Made by a program: the position numbers and the translations under genes | Notes under the pieces: model-generated | Databases searched by the model: none | What the model saw: the letters and a program-made list of their open reading frames with translations, nothing else | What the model was told of the DNA's origin: nothing | Shown: positions 36,247-44,236 of the stretch, one piece after another | Position numbering within the stretch: position 1 is the stretch's first letter | Layout of the letters: each line of letters opens with the position of its first letter | Source: Desulfovibrio gilichinskyi | Lineage (GTDB): Bacteria; Desulfobacterota; Desulfovibrionia; Desulfovibrionales; Desulfovibrionaceae | Direction: 5' to 3' | Length of the DNA: 64,000 bases | Assembly: GCF_900177375.1 (NCBI RefSeq) | Contig: NZ_FWZU01000005.1 | Coordinates: 62,001 to 126,000 of the forward strand

Positions 36247-36395
36247 CAGGTGATTTCGCCTTCGGCTGGACCAAAGGGGATAATCCCCTTTGGAAACCTT
36301 GTTAGGGAGATTCTATTTGGGCTTGTCTTGTAGAGGCTATGTGTTTTAAGCAAAAGGTCTTAAGCCGCCGGAGGCCTTCTTCCTTCGACTAATTT
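36247..36395. repeat. Intergenic element with CCAAAGGGGA hairpin, REP-like
   Basis: CGCCTTCGGC is followed by a perfect 10-base hairpin, CCAAAGGGGA (36271-36280) / TCCCCTTTGG (36284-36293) with a TAA loop; further on, GCCGCCGGAGGCC (near 36364) is self-complementary too. There is no T-tract, so a simple terminator is unlikely. The 'GCCTTCGGC...CCAAAGGG..CCCTTTGG' phrase resembles elements I recall between genes in Desulfovibrio genomes. Only one copy lies in this window, so repeat status rests on recollection. Confidence 0.4.
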
Positions 36396-36412
36396 CAATC
36401 GAGAGTATATAA

Positions 36413-37510
36413 ATGAAAAAAGTTTTTCTGGTAGCCGGAGCGCGTCCTAATCTGATGAAAGTAGCCCCTATTTTCAGGGCATCGCGTAATCTAGAATCTA
36501 TTGAATGCGACATCGTTTATACCGGTCAGCATTATGACCGTCAGATGTCTCAGGTATTCTTTGAGGATCTGGATATTGATGAACCTAAATATAACATGGG
36601 TAAATCTACAGGTTCCCATGCCGAACAGACTGCTGCGATAATGGTCTCCTTTGAAAAAATGTGTGTTGAACATAAGCCTGACCTTGTCGTTGTTGTGGGG
36701 GATATTAACTCTACATTGGCTTGTTCTATTGCCGCCCGTAAACTGCATATTCCTGTCGCACATGTTGAAGCAGGTTTAAGAAGCGGTGATCTGGATATGC
36801 CGGAAGAACTTAATCGTATGGTTACCGATTCGATCAGTAATTTATTTTTTACAACTGAAGAACACGGGTTTGATAATTTACGGCGCGAAGGAAAAGATGC
36901 TGCGTCAATTTTTCAGGTCGGCAATGTCATGATCGACAACTTGTTCTATAATGTAAAACGGCTGGGAGATGATGTTACGTCCGGCTATGAGTCGCGTCCG
37001 TTAAAAGAAAAGATCGGCAAGTATGCATTCTTGACCATGCACCGCCCTTCAAATGTAGATTGCAAGGACGTGCTGAAAGGTATTGTTTCCGCTCTTAATA
37101 AAATTTCAGAGAAATTACCTATTCTGTTTCCTATCCATCCGCGCACAGCAAAGATGATGGAAGAATTTTCGATTTCTTTTTCGAACAATGTATATACCTT
37201 TCCGCCTCTTTCGTTTCGTGAATCACTTTACCTGTGGAAAGATGCACAGGTTGTGATTACTGACAGCGGAGGATTACAGGAAGAGACCACCGCTCTCGGT
37301 GTTCCTTGCGTTACTGTGCGTAAAAATACAGAACGTCCGGTCACGGTTGATCTCGGAACTAATGTTCTAGCCGGAGTTCTGGAAGATGATATTCTCCGTG
37401 AAGTAGATGCTGCTTTGGTGAAAACAGGGGCTCCTGCTCCTATTATACCCGGCTGGGATGGTCACGCCGCAGAACGGATCTGGAAAATTCTGATTGATTA
37501 TTTAAAATGA
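36413..37510 (+). CDS. wecB: UDP-N-acetylglucosamine 2-epimerase
   Basis: Converts UDP-GlcNAc to UDP-ManNAc for surface polysaccharides. The 365 residues start MKKVFLVAGARPNLMKVAP and contain TGQHYDRQMSQ, VVVVGDINSTLACS, HVEAGLRSGDLDMPEELNR, TMHRPSNVD and TDSGGLQEET, the family's substrate-binding phrases including its histidines. GAGAG precedes the ATG. It is transcribed alone between the intergenic element and a hairpin; its product may feed the glycan genes 8-28 kb downstream. Confidence 0.95.
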   Translation: MKKVFLVAGARPNLMKVAPIFRASRNLESIECDIVYTGQHYDRQMSQVFFEDLDIDEPKYNMGKSTGSHAEQTAAIMVSFEKMCVEHKPDLVVVVGDINSTLACSIAARKLHIPVAHVEAGLRSGDLDMPEELNRMVTDSISNLFFTTEEHGFDNLRREGKDAASIFQVGNVMIDNLFYNVKRLGDDVTSGYESRPLKEKIGKYAFLTMHRPSNVDCKDVLKGIVSALNKISEKLPILFPIHPRTAKMMEEFSISFSNNVYTFPPLSFRESLYLWKDAQVVITDSGGLQEETTALGVPCVTVRKNTERPVTVDLGTNVLAGVLEDDILREVDAALVKTGAPAPIIPGWDGHAAERIWKILIDYLK

Positions 37511-37549
37511 TATTAAACAATTAATCATATTTTGTGTTTTTTAATTGCA

Positions 37550-37573
37550 GGGGTTACCATAACAGGTAATCCC
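37550..37573 (+). terminator. Intrinsic terminator of wecB
   Basis: GGGGTTACC (37550-37558) pairs with GGTAATCCC (37565-37573), one G-U, then seven T. Confidence 0.88.
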
Positions 37574-37639
37574 TTTTTTTGTTTTTAATGGTATTACGAA
37601 ATTCAGTCAGTTAATATTTGATTTGAAAAGGAGAATGCT

Positions 37640-38089
37640 ATGCCGGATTCTAATTCAGATTCACTACACATTGTATGTTCTAAATGTCAGGCAATAAACA
37701 GGGTTATTTCGGGTAAACTTATCGATAATCCTACTTGCGGTAAATGCGGAGAATTAGTGCTTAGTTCAAAGCCTGTTAATCTGAGTGATTTGACTTTTGA
37801 AAGATTCATTTCAAAAACTGAATTACCTGTGCTGGTGGATTTCTGGGCTTCATGGTGCGGTCATTGCCGGACAATGGCTCCATCATTTCAAGCTGCTGCG
37901 CAAGAATTGTTTCCCAAAATTCTGACCGTTAAAGTGGATACAGAAAGCTCGAAAGCAATATCTGCTAAATTCGGTATAAGGTCACTGCCCACTATGGCTG
38001 TTTTTAAAAAAGGGCGTGAAGTAAATCGTATCTCAGGAGCTATGTCCACTCAGCAGATTGTGGCATGGGCGAAGCAGTCAGCGGAGTAA
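37640..38089 (+). CDS. trxC: TrxC-like thioredoxin with zinc ribbon and CGHC active site
   Basis: 149 residues: an N-terminal zinc ribbon (Cys13, Cys16, Cys33, Cys36) followed by a thioredoxin domain, the plan of thioredoxin 2 (TrxC). The active site is WCGHC (Cys73, Cys76) instead of the usual WCGPC; His between the cysteines is the protein disulfide isomerase arrangement and raises the redox potential in studied proteins. The cis-proline loop SLPTMAVF is present. There is no signal peptide, so it acts in the cytoplasm. A strong AAGGAG site lies before the ATG. An MscS gene follows by 34 bases. Confidence 0.88.
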   Translation: MPDSNSDSLHIVCSKCQAINRVISGKLIDNPTCGKCGELVLSSKPVNLSDLTFERFISKTELPVLVDFWASWCGHCRTMAPSFQAAAQELFPKILTVKVDTESSKAISAKFGIRSLPTMAVFKKGREVNRISGAMSTQQIVAWAKQSAE

Positions 38090-38123
38090 TATGTTTTGAA
38101 TCATAATGGATGATGGAGATCTG

Positions 38124-39770
38124 ATGCGTTATTCAGTAAAGTCTTTATTGGTGGCAGTTCTTTTTTTGCTGGCTGTTCCTTCAGTTGGCTTAAGTTCGAT
38201 AATGTTTCCTCTTGAACCGCCGGACACTTCAAGCCCGCGGGCAACTTTGGACAGTTTTATATATTATACAGATAAGTTGTACGAGGCTGCCTCCATTTCT
38301 GACGATGATTTTACGTTGGAAGCGGAGTATTTGCAGAGAGCTGAAGGTTGTTTTGATTTTAGTGAAATTCCGCCTACTTTGGTTGCAGATCTCAGCATTG
38401 AGGCTGTGCTCAGACTGCGCGAGATATTGGATAGAATCGATTTACCGGACTTAAACGATGTCCCTGATAAAAATGATATAAAAAGCATAGATGTTGTTGC
38501 ATGGCGCATGCCGCACACAGAGATAACCATTGGAAGGGTAGCAAAAGGTCCGCGAGTCGGATCGTATCTTTTTACCCCTGAAACTGTGACCAAATTGGCT
38601 GAATATTATGATGAAGTTAGAGAGTTACCGTACAAGCAAAACAAAGTTGATCCAGATTATTGTGGGCTATACGAGCAATTCATTTATTCTTCTGGGTGGA
38701 TGATTCCGGATGGTCTTTTAAGCGAATTACCGCCGTGGATGAAATCAGGTTATATGGGACAGGCTGTTTGGCAGTGGGTTGGACTTTTCATACTTCTTGT
38801 ACTCGGCGGGCTGTGTCTTTGGATCGTATGGCTTATAAATAAACGTATGAAATGCAGATTTGAAAGCTACTCCTGGGCACCATGGCGGTTGGCTTTTCCA
38901 TTGTTCGGGATGGCTCTATGTGCATTTCTTGAGTATCTTATCGATAAACAGATTAATATCACGGGGCATGTTCTTTCAATTGTCATTATGGGGCTTGAAG
39001 GCGTCTTTTTTATTTTCTTTGGGTTTGCAATAATCGTTGCCGGAAATGTTATTATGCACGGGATTATTGCATCTTCAAAAATCAAAGAAGAAGCTCTTGA
39101 TGCGGATGTTATTAAGCTTGTTGTCAGGCTTGCTACATTCGGTTTAGTTTTTGTTTTATTTTACAATGCCGGGAGTTATTTCGGTGTTCCTGTAACGGCT
39201 GTTTTCGCTTCTGCCGGTATTGTAGGTATCGCGGTCGCTCTCGCCGCTCGGGAAACATTGGCCAACTTTTTCGGAGGTGTTTCAATCTTTCTGGACAGGC
39301 CGTTCAGAGCCGGTGATTATATAGTCCTTGATTCAGGAGAGAGGGGAGAAGTTAAGGCCGTCGGTATGCGCAGTACCCGCTTGCTCACGCGTGATAATAT
39401 TCTGATCACTATTCCTAATTCCGTTATCACTAATGTTAAAATTACAAATCAGAGTATGCCGGAACCGCATTTCAGGGTGCGTATCAAGTTAGGGGTAGCT
39501 TACGGTTCTGATGTTGATAGAGTTGAAGCTTTGTTAATGGATCAGGCCCTTAATAATGAGCTTGTTGTCGCTTCGCCAGCGCCACGCGTTCGTTTTCGTG
39601 CTTTCGGTGACTCTGCATTAGAGTATGAATTACTCTGCTGGGCGGCTTGCCCTGAGGATAAAGGTAGAGTTATTCATACACTTAGCCGTGATATTTATAA
39701 GAAATTTAACGAAGAAGGGATCGTCATGCCATTTCCGCAACGGGATGTGCATTTGCATAAGGCTGAGTGA
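38124..39770 (+). CDS. MscS-family mechanosensitive channel
   Basis: 548 residues. A signal peptide (MRYSVKSLLVAVLFLLAVPSVGLSS) precedes a periplasmic domain of about 190 residues, then about five membrane helices. The MscS core follows: the pore helix VFASAGIVGIAVALAARETLANFFGG, the beta domain IFLDRPFRAGDYIVLDSGERGEVKAVGMRSTRLLTRD, and IPNSVITNVKITNQS. It would open under membrane tension to release solutes. An in-frame ATG at 38106 exists, but GGAG sits 5 bases before the ATG at 38124, and the signal peptide begins there. The extra periplasmic domain makes it longer than minimal MscS (about 286). Confidence 0.92.
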   Translation: MRYSVKSLLVAVLFLLAVPSVGLSSIMFPLEPPDTSSPRATLDSFIYYTDKLYEAASISDDDFTLEAEYLQRAEGCFDFSEIPPTLVADLSIEAVLRLREILDRIDLPDLNDVPDKNDIKSIDVVAWRMPHTEITIGRVAKGPRVGSYLFTPETVTKLAEYYDEVRELPYKQNKVDPDYCGLYEQFIYSSGWMIPDGLLSELPPWMKSGYMGQAVWQWVGLFILLVLGGLCLWIVWLINKRMKCRFESYSWAPWRLAFPLFGMALCAFLEYLIDKQINITGHVLSIVIMGLEGVFFIFFGFAIIVAGNVIMHGIIASSKIKEEALDADVIKLVVRLATFGLVFVLFYNAGSYFGVPVTAVFASAGIVGIAVALAARETLANFFGGVSIFLDRPFRAGDYIVLDSGERGEVKAVGMRSTRLLTRDNILITIPNSVITNVKITNQSMPEPHFRVRIKLGVAYGSDVDRVEALLMDQALNNELVVASPAPRVRFRAFGDSALEYELLCWAACPEDKGRVIHTLSRDIYKKFNEEGIVMPFPQRDVHLHKAE

Positions 39771-39807
39771 GTTTGTGGGAAAAATGAAGAATAGATAATT
39801 AAAAATT

Positions 39808-39847
39808 CATCCCGCCCCTTGTATAAATGTATGCAAAGAGCGGGATG
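39808..39847. terminator. Bidirectional intrinsic terminator
   Basis: CATCCCGC (39808-39815) pairs with GCGGGATG (39840-39847), and the inner TTGTATA/TATGCAA continues the stem with one G-U. It separates the converging MscS and lipoprotein genes. Confidence 0.8.
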
Positions 39848-39858
39848 AAAATTATAGA

Positions 39859-42009
39859 TTACTTTTCTTTTTTAACAGTTAAGATAACCGGAGCGGCCGT
39901 GACCAGTCCCGTAGCAACTACTTCTTCCCCGCGCATTGCTTTTATTTCGACAATGACGTTTGTTCCGGCATTTAAATCATAAAGAGGAATTGTTACCAGT
40001 CCGTCTCTTGGAACTGTCCGCCAGCCGGGGTATTTTTTGTCTAGTACAAAACCATTCTGTTTTAAGACAGAATCTCCAACAGCACCGTTTTGTACTTTCA
40101 TTAAGCAGGTTGCGCCGCCTGTTTTCACTCCGCTGAAGACAACCTGAAGGTTGCCATGCCCCTTTTCTGTGACGATATTATTCATCGTAGAGTGTATTTC
40201 AAAAGAGCATTTTGCCGAAGACTCTTTACCTGTCATCTGATATAGCACTATATTTTTTTGATTTCTGCCTGCGAAACTGAGCTCCATTTTAGCAGAGCTG
40301 AAACCCTTTATATCTTTAAATGATTGAAATGATATATTGCACCCCGTTCCATCCGTAGTTCCTGCAATTGCCAATGGGGGGAATGTTAACTTCTTTTTGT
40401 TAACGAACGCTATTAACAGCGGTTTAATGTTTTTTTTGCTTATATTATTCCCCCCAGCTACAAAGACGTTTGTTCTCGTTCCGTCATCGATAGCAGGAAA
40501 TACAAATTGTGAACTGGGAAGAGTCGCTTCAACCTCTTTATGTTCAATATTAGATTTAACTTGAAACGATGTGTATGAATATTGTCCGCCAATCCAAAGG
40601 TTTGCAATATCGGTCCAAATTTGCTCTTTGATCAGCTTGGCCGCTTTGCATCGAATGGTTGCATTGTCTTTTTTTTCAGTCGCAGACCCCAGAGACTCAC
40701 AAAATGTGTCATAATCAGTATCGAAGCAATCCCAGCGGTTGGTTTGAACGTCTGCAGCAAGCTTTATAAAATTAGTAGCAACTTTTTTGTCAGTATGACT
40801 GTCATGATTAATATATTCCGGGAAGGGAATTTCGTATTTCTCTAGGATTAAAGCTGCCTCACTGATCATAGTGGATTTCTCTGTCCACATAAGATCTTTT
40901 CCTGTGTTTATATTTACAAGATTTGTTCGTGCTACAGCCATTAACTTGTTATTTTGTCCATTTGGGACCATGAGTAAGAGAGTCACATAGTGAGTTCTTG
41001 GAATCATTACGTATTCTTTTGCCGTACCTTTTTCGTTTGCAGTAAGCATTGCTCCAAAACGTACGCGTATAGAATTGTCGCTAATCCGTCCTACGGTCAT
41101 TAAGCTGTTGTAATTTTTACCTGTTGTTTTTAAAAAGTTTTTAGCTGTAGATGAAAAACCTGCCTCTGCACCGATTCCATTAATTGTTGCCATTAAGGCC
41201 ATTCCAAGCTGAAGAATTTTTTCATTTGTACGATTATATGATGAGCTTTCTAAATCTTCAGTTGCAAGAAGTGGGATAACGTAAGGGGTTCGCATTTCGG
41301 TGTTATTCTGTCCGAATTTCTCACAAGTAGAATGGGAAAACCTATCCGGAAAAAATGAAATTGTAGAGTATGCATCATATGGCGCGTTATGGGTTTTTGG
41401 ATTAAGCGAAACCTGCATTCTTACGAGGTAAGGAGTGTACCCATCTCTTTTTGCCGCGTATTTAACATACTTATTTAAAAGCTTAACTTCTTGATATAAT
41501 GCTGTTGCTGCAGAGTAGCGTAACCTGGGATTTATAATGGTACTCTCTAATTCTTTATTTTCTGGAGTACTCATAAGGCCTGCTTCATTGTGATTTATAT
41601 TGAGGCCGCTTATGTCAGGTTGCGTAAAGGATTTAGTTTTTGACTCACTAAATGAATCAGCGACTTCGCTTCCTTTAAGGCTGGTTGCGGTTGTTGAACT
41701 AAGAGCACCCGTCAGTCCGGCTTTTAAATATGCACTGATCGCTTTGAGTATTAATTTATCTTCAGCAAAAGTGGTGGGTATCGCCAGATCGAAAGCTTTT
41801 GCAGAATCCATTTTAAAGTCAGGTTGTAATTCGTCTTTTATTTCGTCCCATGGAATTACCGTCAGGACACTTGCGTGAGTGGAAGCAATTTTGTGTTGGT
41901 AGTGTTTGTCGTAGGCTGTTTTTTGATATCTAGACGGGAGCGTTTTATAGCATCCGAGCATTATTGCGACGATCATAAAAACGCATAATAAGGTAATTTT
42001 TCTAAACAT
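39859..42009 (-). CDS. Large lipoprotein of unknown function
   Basis: 716 residues. A lipoprotein signal ends at IAIMLGC (Cys20). The rest is soluble, without membrane helices or repeats I recognise. The N-terminal third is helical-looking (LILKAISAYLKAGLTGAL), the middle is mixed, and the C-terminal 250 residues look like two or three beta-sandwich modules (GLVTIPLYDLNAGTNVIVEIKAMRGEEVVATGLVTAAP). Mature enzyme motifs are not apparent. AAGGAG lies 5 bases before the ATG. The next gene upstream (FabH-like) ends with its own hairpin, so this is probably a single-gene unit. No function is offered. Confidence 0.7.
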   Translation of the reverse strand: MFRKITLLCVFMIVAIMLGCYKTLPSRYQKTAYDKHYQHKIASTHASVLTVIPWDEIKDELQPDFKMDSAKAFDLAIPTTFAEDKLILKAISAYLKAGLTGALSSTTATSLKGSEVADSFSESKTKSFTQPDISGLNINHNEAGLMSTPENKELESTIINPRLRYSAATALYQEVKLLNKYVKYAAKRDGYTPYLVRMQVSLNPKTHNAPYDAYSTISFFPDRFSHSTCEKFGQNNTEMRTPYVIPLLATEDLESSSYNRTNEKILQLGMALMATINGIGAEAGFSSTAKNFLKTTGKNYNSLMTVGRISDNSIRVRFGAMLTANEKGTAKEYVMIPRTHYVTLLLMVPNGQNNKLMAVARTNLVNINTGKDLMWTEKSTMISEAALILEKYEIPFPEYINHDSHTDKKVATNFIKLAADVQTNRWDCFDTDYDTFCESLGSATEKKDNATIRCKAAKLIKEQIWTDIANLWIGGQYSYTSFQVKSNIEHKEVEATLPSSQFVFPAIDDGTRTNVFVAGGNNISKKNIKPLLIAFVNKKKLTFPPLAIAGTTDGTGCNISFQSFKDIKGFSSAKMELSFAGRNQKNIVLYQMTGKESSAKCSFEIHSTMNNIVTEKGHGNLQVVFSGVKTGGATCLMKVQNGAVGDSVLKQNGFVLDKKYPGWRTVPRDGLVTIPLYDLNAGTNVIVEIKAMRGEEVVATGLVTAAPVILTVKKEK

Positions 42010-42110
42010 TTTATTCTCCTTGATTATATTTATAGCATATTATACCATTATAATAATTATAAACAAGAAGAAAAGTAAACGTTATGCACTTGTAATTTAT
42101 TTGAAAATAA

Positions 42111-42136
42111 AAAAGTCCGGCAAAAGCCGGACTTTT
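42111..42136. terminator. Intrinsic terminator after the FabH-like gene
   Basis: AAAAGTCCGGC (42111-42121) pairs with GCCGGACTTTT (42126-42136) around AAAA. T-rich flanks on both strands. It lies 29 bases beyond the ketosynthase stop. Confidence 0.85.
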
Positions 42137-42165
42137 CAATTCAAAGCTATGACAACTCACTAGAA

Positions 42166-43140
42166 TTAATATTCGATAATAGCTCCGGACCAACTTAGCC
42201 CGATTCCGAAGCCGAAGAGTAATATTTTATCGCCGCGTTTAAGTATCCCACGGTCTTCTGCTCTTTTCATAGCGATGGGGATAGAAGATGAAGTTGTATT
42301 TCCTACCTCTTCAAGGTCGATAATCAATTTCTCTTCCGGTATGGAAAGTTTTTTACCTATTTCTTCAAGCACTTTTCGACTGGCTTGGTGGAAGATAAAA
42401 AGGTCAATGTCATCAAGCGAAATCTTTGCAGACTTTGCAAGCTTTATAATTTCGGGAGGAATTGTTTTGATTGTAAACTGGAGGACTTTGTAGCCATCCA
42501 TCTGAAAGTCAGGTGGTAAAATCGGAGCTTCAGGGTCTTTGCCTGTTGTAACGCTTATTCCGGTATTTTCGCATATAATGGATTTACAGCGACTGCCGTC
42601 AGTTCCAAATTGGAAGACAGGTAAAATTTCAGGTTTGTCGATGATAGTAGCGCATGCACCGTCGGAAAAGAGCAGGAAGGCTTTATTGGTATCCGGATTG
42701 ATGATTTTTGAATAATTATCAACAGTAACAAAAAGCACTCTTTGAGAAATTTCGGCAGCCAGATAAGCGTAAGCGGTTGAAAGTCCGTAACAGAACCCGC
42801 TGCAACCTAAACTGATATCAAAACATTTGGTGGAAGAAGGAAGTCCAAGCTCATGTTGCAAACATGCAGAGACATGCGGAAGAAGGTTATCCGGAGTTTG
42901 AGTGCAGACTATAAGAGTATCCGGTAGCGCTGAGTTTGATATATTTTTAAGAGCCTTCTCAGCGGCTTTGCGAGCCATTTGAAGAGTTGTTTCATCTTTA
43001 TCTGAATGATGTAGAAAACGAACGCCTGTTTTTGGCAGAGAATTGCGGACATGCCATTCCGGTTTGCGTTCATCTAATTCGAAACAATCAACTGTTTCAT
43101 CGGGGATATAATAGTCTATTGTATTAATAAGAGGCTTCAT
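42166..43140 (-). CDS. FabH-like 3-oxoacyl-ACP synthase III
   Basis: 324 residues with a complete KAS III triad: Cys113 (ISLGCSGFCYG), His251 (FIFHQASRK) and Asn281 (EVGNTTSSS). The enzyme would condense an acyl-CoA with malonyl-ACP, either starting fatty acid synthesis or building a special lipid. No other fatty-acid gene lies nearby, and the triad context (DNYSKIINPDTNKAFLLFSDGACATII) looks like the FabH-like/secondary group rather than the housekeeping copy. The open frame extends 48 codons upstream, but the ATG at 43140 follows GGAAAAATTA and starts MKPLINTIDYYIPDE, the normal family N-terminus. Confidence 0.85.
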   Translation of the reverse strand: MKPLINTIDYYIPDETVDCFELDERKPEWHVRNSLPKTGVRFLHHSDKDETTLQMARKAAEKALKNISNSALPDTLIVCTQTPDNLLPHVSACLQHELGLPSSTKCFDISLGCSGFCYGLSTAYAYLAAEISQRVLFVTVDNYSKIINPDTNKAFLLFSDGACATIIDKPEILPVFQFGTDGSRCKSIICENTGISVTTGKDPEAPILPPDFQMDGYKVLQFTIKTIPPEIIKLAKSAKISLDDIDLFIFHQASRKVLEEIGKKLSIPEEKLIIDLEEVGNTTSSSIPIAMKRAEDRGILKRGDKILLFGFGIGLSWSGAIIEY

Positions 43141-43356
43141 TAATTTTTCCGTAGTTAATCTATTGTATATGTCACTAACTATGTGGGAGCACGATTGTTT
43201 GTAACATGTGCTACGTGTTTTTATAAAAGAGAGGAATCGAACGATACATTCAGGTGTGTATTTAATCCCCGACACTGCAAACACGGCTCTAATAACGATT
43301 ATTCAGGCTTGGCGCAAGGTAATAAAAGTGAACATTTTACATTGTCATATAAAATA

Positions 43357-43389
43357 AAAGCCCAACGTTATAAAATAACGTTGGGCTTT
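43357..43389 (-). terminator. Intrinsic terminator of the small exported protein gene
   Basis: The perfect 14-base arms AAAGCCCAACGTTA (43357-43370) and TAACGTTGGGCTTT (43376-43389) flank a 5-base loop, with T-rich sequence beyond on the minus strand. Confidence 0.9.
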
Positions 43390-43421
43390 AGCAATCTTTT
43401 TAATGGAGCAAAATTTAATAT

Positions 43422-44012
43422 TTAGTTGTTCTCATTAATAATTTTAATCGCTTGCGGAATAAATAAACCGAATGAATCATGAAGTCCTGCCATCAGTTTT
43501 CCTGCATTGTCACCGGTATTAGCAAATTCTTTTTCCTGTTTTGAAATATAATTTTTTGAAAAAAGCAATTTATTATCTTTTGTCACCATGCCATCAAGCT
43601 CAACTTTATATTTCATTTCCAATTGTCCGGGGCGGTCTATATAAACCTTGTTAGCCACTCCGGTAAGGATGAAACTGTCTCCGGCCTCGTCCATTGTTTC
43701 AAAATATTCGACATTGTAACCTTGGGATTTCAGCTGAGTGTATAGCGATTTTGCCATCCAGGTTCCTACATCAATTGAAGGAATATATTTGAATAGATTG
43801 CTTTGACCGATTTCTTTGATCGGTGAGCTTTCAGTAAATTTTACAACTGCAATTTTAGTTGAACATGACGGAGAGTCTATTTGGATGGGCGTGTATTCAA
43901 GATTAAGAATGGTCTCTTTCATCTTTTTTTCAGCTGAAAAACCTGAGGATGGAAGCATAAGCACTGCTGCAGCAAGAAGTAAGACAGCTATAAATAGAGG
44001 CTGTTTTTTCAT
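43422..44012 (-). CDS. Small exported protein of unknown function
   Basis: 196 residues with a clear signal peptide (MKKQPLFIAVLLLAAAVLMLPSSGFSA). The mature part has strand-rich segments (TKIAVVKFTESSPIKEIG, SFILTGVANKVYIDRPG, YKVELDGMVTKDNKLLFSK) and a Y-T-Q-L-K-S-Q-G-Y-N-V helix like the YajG/CsgG-type periplasmic fold, a loose likeness only. No lipobox is present. AGGAGA precedes the ATG. It is transcribed alone and closed by its own hairpin. Confidence 0.7.
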   Translation of the reverse strand: MKKQPLFIAVLLLAAAVLMLPSSGFSAEKKMKETILNLEYTPIQIDSPSCSTKIAVVKFTESSPIKEIGQSNLFKYIPSIDVGTWMAKSLYTQLKSQGYNVEYFETMDEAGDSFILTGVANKVYIDRPGQLEMKYKVELDGMVTKDNKLLFSKNYISKQEKEFANTGDNAGKLMAGLHDSFGLFIPQAIKIINENN

Positions 44013-44236
44013 AATCTCTCCTTTTGTTGTACGAGGTGATGGGGATAAACTTGATATTCTCTATAAATGTACTGGAATTGTGAGGTTGCTGTCAAAGTTC
44101 TTTTAGAATGCGAGGTTTTTAGTTTGAAGAATATGTTGCCTTTTAAAGCGGGTTGACCATGAGTGTACACTTGGATTACTTGCAATGTTTATTGCTGGCG
44201 AGCGAACAGATTAAAACAACACAGGGCTCATAATAT

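Noticed and set aside
36271-36293. Terminator for radA
   Set aside because: The hairpin is perfect but no T-tract follows; reported as an intergenic element instead.
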